A DNA stretch of 64,000 bases. It comes from Chloracidobacterium sp. GTDB lineage: Bacteria; Acidobacteriota; Blastocatellia; Chloracidobacteriales; Chloracidobacteriaceae. Shown here one piece after another: positions 61,283 through 64,000 of the stretch. Every line of letters starts with the position of its first letter. Position 1 is the stretch's first letter. The notes beneath the pieces were generated by a model that saw only the letters and a program-made list of their open reading frames with translations, did not search any database and was not told the DNA's origin. The stretch lies in contig JANWUV010000002.1 in assembly GCA_025057975.1 (NCBI GenBank), positions 1-64,000 on the forward strand, read 5' to 3'. The translations under genes and the position numbers were made by a program.

Positions 61283-62713
61283 ATGGCTTCTCCGGCAGTT
61301 CCGCAGTATAACGGTACGCTTGGAAAAATTTACGATTGGGTTGACGAGAGAGCCGGCATCAGCGAAATCCTGCACGAGTTGCTTGATGAACCGATTCCCG
61401 GCGGGACGAGGTACGCTTACGCCTTTGGCAGTGCGTTGCTGTTCATCTTTGCGCTGCAATCCATCACAGGCGTTTTTCTGGCGATGTACTACGTACCGAG
61501 CGCCGAGGATGCGCACAAGTCGGTTGAGTACATCATGAAGGAGGTTCCGTTTGGAGCCTTCATGCGCGGGATGCACCACTATGGCTCCAGCGCCATGGTC
61601 ATCATGGTGGTGCTGCACATACTCCAAGTTGTCATTTGGGGGGCCTATAAGCAAAAACGGGAATTGCTCTGGCTGGTCGGCGCTGGCCTGCTTCAGTTGG
61701 TGTTGGCATTCTCACTGTCCGGCTACCTGTTGCCGTGGGACATGAAAGCCTACTACGGTACGGTGGTGACGGTCGGGATCGCCAGTGAGATTCCGATCTT
61801 CGGCGATCTCATCAAACGCATTATCATTGGCGGCACGGAGCTGGGTACCATCACCATTTCGCGCTTCTTTATGGTTCACGTCTTTCTGCTGCCAGCGCTG
61901 ATGGCCGGCGGCATTGCTGCGCACCTGTACCTGTTTCGCAAGGCGCGGCCGGCTGGGCCGTTCAACATGACCGAGCAGGAGGCGATGTTCAAAGTTGAGC
62001 CATTCTGGCCCGGCCAAGTGTTCAAAGATGCGGTGTTTTCACTGGTGGTCTTTGCCATTTTGGCCTACCTGTCATTGACGACCCTCGCGCCGCTGGAGCC
62101 GAAAGCGGACCCGTCGCAAACCCAGTACGTCGCGCGCCCGGAATGGTACTTCATGTTCCTATTCCAGCTTCTGAAGTACTTCCCCGGCTCGACCGCCATT
62201 ATCGGCTCGCTGGTAATTCCAGGTCTGGTTATGGCCGTTATTACCTTTTTGCCGTTCCTGGATCGCAGTCCCGAACGGCATCCGCTCAAACGTCCATTTG
62301 TAATGCTGGGGACAATCGCCCTGCTGGTCGCCATTGGAACGTTGCACCTGTTAGCTAAGCGGGATGACGCTCAGAACTTTGCGGCGCAGCTTAAAGCCCA
62401 GGAAGAGGAAGGTGTACGTTTCTTGAAGGAGCCGTTTGAGCCGAAAGACATCAGCCGGAAGGCGGCCGTTGCGGCGCCGGCGCCAGAGGCTTTTGTAAAA
62501 AACTGCGCGGTTTGTCATGGCGAAAACGGTGAGGGCGGTCCAGCCGGGCCGAAGCTCATTGGCGTCGCCAAAAAGGCGAACCGCAGCAAGGAGGAAATCG
62601 CCGGATTGATTGAGAATCCGTCCGCTTACGGTGCACCCAAGATGCCGCCGATGCCGCAAGTTTCGGCGGCGGATCGCATAGCGATCGCCGAATGGATTCA
62701 CACGCTCAAGTAG
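61283..62713 (+). CDS. Cytochrome b with C-terminal cytochrome c domain (second complex)
   Basis: 476 residues from the ATG at 61283; a TTG at 61277 is five bases from AGGAAGG and equally possible. Haem ligands are in HHYGSSAMVIMVVLH and HVFLLPALMAGGIAAH (14 between, b6f-type). The quinol motif is RPEWYFMFLFQLLKYFPG. After the subunit IV helices (VMLGTIALLVAIGTLHLL) the last ~90 residues carry CAVCHGENGEGG and a likely axial Met in PKMPPMPQVS. The fused haem c is the probable first acceptor from the Rieske protein, replacing a separate cytochrome c1/f. It forms a two-gene unit with the Rieske gene. Confidence 0.94.
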   Translation: MASPAVPQYNGTLGKIYDWVDERAGISEILHELLDEPIPGGTRYAYAFGSALLFIFALQSITGVFLAMYYVPSAEDAHKSVEYIMKEVPFGAFMRGMHHYGSSAMVIMVVLHILQVVIWGAYKQKRELLWLVGAGLLQLVLAFSLSGYLLPWDMKAYYGTVVTVGIASEIPIFGDLIKRIIIGGTELGTITISRFFMVHVFLLPALMAGGIAAHLYLFRKARPAGPFNMTEQEAMFKVEPFWPGQVFKDAVFSLVVFAILAYLSLTTLAPLEPKADPSQTQYVARPEWYFMFLFQLLKYFPGSTAIIGSLVIPGLVMAVITFLPFLDRSPERHPLKRPFVMLGTIALLVAIGTLHLLAKRDDAQNFAAQLKAQEEEGVRFLKEPFEPKDISRKAAVAAPAPEAFVKNCAVCHGENGEGGPAGPKLIGVAKKANRSKEEIAGLIENPSAYGAPKMPPMPQVSAADRIAIAEWIHTLK

Positions 62714-62932
62714 CCCGTCCCGTCCATCCCTACTACGTTCGTACAGTGTGGCGCTTCGCGCCCGTCGCTTGGCGGGCGCGTCTTTTCTTTCTAGCGACTT
62801 TCGCGTGCTTTGGCGGCGCGAAATTGGTTGGGGCGATTTATCGGAGGTGGCCGTTGTCCGGCTTTGTGGCTTCGCTAACGTTTAGGAAGCGTCCCCGGTG
62901 AAATCACCCCTCGTGACGGAGGAGAGCCAAGA

Positions 62933-63802
62933 ATGTCCGCCGCCGTTGCGTTAAAGACTCTGCCTGCTAAGCTCTCCACGGAAGTAGTGTTCAAGGCTAA
63001 ACCTTCGCCACCGCTTGCGCCCAGCCCGTCGCCGGAGGGGACAATTGGGCGCGACATCCAGCCGCCCGTTTATGCACCTATTCAGCATGAAACATGGCGA
63101 ACGCTCTACGAACGACAGTCGGCGGCGATTGTGGGTCGGGTCTGTGACGAGTACCTTGAAGGACGCGCCAAGTTGCGCTACGAGCGCGACCGCATCCCAC
63201 GGCTGGCCGATTTGAGTGAGCGTTTACGCGCGTGTACTGGCTGGCAGTGCGTTCGCGTGGAAGGCTATGTGCCGGAGGCGACGTTTTTCCTCTTGCTGGC
63301 GCAAAAGCTCTTTCCATGTACGGACTTCCTGCGGCATCCGACAGAGTTGGAGTACACGCCTGCCCCGGATATGTTTCACGATCTGATGGGGCACTTGCCA
63401 ATGATCACCAATCCGCGCTTTGCTTCCTTCTTCCACAAGTTTGGGTTGGCCGGCATCAACGCTCGCAATGAGGAAGATACAGTCAAGCTGGGGCGGATTT
63501 ACTGGTACACGGTTGAATTCGGGCTGATCAATCCCACGGCGCACGCCGGCGCGGAGCGTGACCCACGCCTGACAAAAATCTATGGCGCTGGCATTAGTTC
63601 ATCGGTCGGCGAAATCGCGTACGCGCTTTCCGATGCAGTGAAAAAAACACCGTTTGATATTGAGCGGGTCGCTGACACGCCGGTTGAGATTCATCACATG
63701 CAGGAAGAACTGTTTGAGATTTCGTCCTTCGACGAACTTGAACAGGCCTTTGAAGCATGGGCGACAGCGCAGGGGTTGATGTCTGGAGAAGCCGGCGAGT
63801 AA
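62933..63802 (+). CDS. phhA: Aromatic amino acid hydroxylase (phenylalanine 4-monooxygenase-like)
   Basis: 289 residues, the usual bacterial length, with GGAGGAGA before the ATG at 62933. The pterin-dependent core has FFLLLAQKLFPCTDFLRHP, the iron ligands in DMFHDLMGHLP (two His) and YWYTVEFGLI (Glu), and KIYGAGISSSVGEIAYALSD. It hydroxylates an aromatic amino acid, most likely Phe to Tyr, using oxygen and a reduced pterin. No phhB dehydratase is adjacent, and specificity for Phe over Trp cannot be settled by eye. The use of oxygen agrees with an aerobic or microaerobic life. Confidence 0.92.
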   Translation: MSAAVALKTLPAKLSTEVVFKAKPSPPLAPSPSPEGTIGRDIQPPVYAPIQHETWRTLYERQSAAIVGRVCDEYLEGRAKLRYERDRIPRLADLSERLRACTGWQCVRVEGYVPEATFFLLLAQKLFPCTDFLRHPTELEYTPAPDMFHDLMGHLPMITNPRFASFFHKFGLAGINARNEEDTVKLGRIYWYTVEFGLINPTAHAGAERDPRLTKIYGAGISSSVGEIAYALSDAVKKTPFDIERVADTPVEIHHMQEELFEISSFDELEQAFEAWATAQGLMSGEAGE

Positions 63803-63895
63803 ACCCTACGCCGGCTCGGGTGTAAAACCACAGCGCCGTTTTCCCGCCGCCGTTTCTATGAGTCGTCCTTACCGACGCCTCGTTAGGGTAAGGCC

Positions 63896-64000
63896 CTAGA
63901 GGTGAATGCATCGCGCTTTAAGCACTGCCGGAAGCTCACTTAGCTTAGCCATAACATCGTCGGGAACGGGTGAGTCTACTTGAATGAGCGAAATAGCCGT
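63896..64000 (-). CDS. serA: Probable 3-phosphoglycerate dehydrogenase, C-terminal ACT-domain end
   Basis: The gene runs off the window's right edge. The visible 34 residues read AISLIQVDSPVPDDVMAKLS, then ELPAVLKARCIHL and stop, typical of the last strands of the ACT domain that ends D-3-phosphoglycerate dehydrogenase (LxNVDxPVPxxVLxxLxxLPxV). If so, it catalyses the first step of serine synthesis and is feedback-regulated by serine. It is convergent with phhA, about 90 bases away. Other ACT-ending proteins cannot be excluded from this short piece. Confidence 0.6.
   Translation of the reverse strand, partial: TAISLIQVDSPVPDDVMAKLSELPAVLKARCIHL

Noticed and set aside
63867-63893. CCTTACC/GGTAAGG inverted repeat between phhA and serA as a terminator
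   Set aside because: The loop is 13 bases long and no T-tract follows on either strand, so support is weak.

Overview
The window is a GC-rich (roughly 60%) chromosome segment from a Gram-negative, aerobic or microaerobic bacterium. LpxB implies a lipid A outer membrane, and the two TonB-dependent receptors carry N-terminal carboxypeptidase-regulatory-like domains, a style typical of Acidobacteria. Uma2-family proteins with long Lys/Glu/Ala coiled-coil tails, menaquinol-type Rieske proteins and a cobalamin salvage operon would fit a thermophilic acidobacterium such as Chloracidobacterium. That assignment is inference; the window holds no photosynthesis or rRNA gene to settle it.

Layout. 0-2.2 kb: the tail of a Uma2 gene, a multiply frameshifted SUMF1/formylglycine-enzyme-like pseudogene and a degenerate spacer. 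2.2-7.7 kb: pyruvate phosphate dikinase, an AT-rich insertion encoding a phospholipase-D-fold nuclease with a DpnI-like winged helix, and a GYF/B-box/Yip1-like membrane protein. 8.0-11.1 kb: a large Oar-like TonB receptor. 11.2-19.5 kb (minus strand): a seven-gene cobalamin salvage operon led by a cobalamin riboswitch (cbiB, cobD, btuB, a 2Fe-2S protein, btuF, btuC, btuD), with most genes linked by ATGA overlaps. 19.6-32.2 kb: UbiB-like kinase, M28 peptidase, DUF4785-like protein and lipase, an intact Uma2 protein, PhoH, prolyl oligopeptidase, MsrP and an M15 peptidase. 32.2-45 kb: PIG-L deacetylase, RecO, an MDR reductase, LpxB, a broken Uma2 gene, a DUF4388 protein, CutA, HolA, HemD, a frameshifted threonine dehydratase and a coiled-coil protein of unknown role.

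45.3-49.6 kb: a four-gene respiratory operon made of a CydA-like membrane protein, a Rieske protein, a fused cytochrome b, and a second CydA-like protein ending in a cytochrome c domain; a strong hairpin follows. 49.8-60.4 kb: SecA, an oligopeptide-binding lipoprotein, a Ser/Thr kinase, PhoD-like phosphatase, a catalytically dead M16 protein, signal peptidase I with a long N-terminal extension and a small CPXCG protein. 60.6-62.7 kb: a second, different Rieske/cytochrome b pair whose cytochrome b carries a C-terminal cytochrome c domain. 62.9-64 kb: an aromatic amino acid hydroxylase and the 3' end of serA.

The strongest themes are two distinct Rieske/cytochrome b complexes, each of which has lost a different hydrogen-bond donor at its cluster; the riboswitch-controlled B12 operon; a solitary restriction-like nuclease in an AT-rich island; and decay of several genes by frameshift (SUMF1, Uma2, threonine dehydratase). 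I saw no tRNA, rRNA, CRISPR array or intact insertion sequence.
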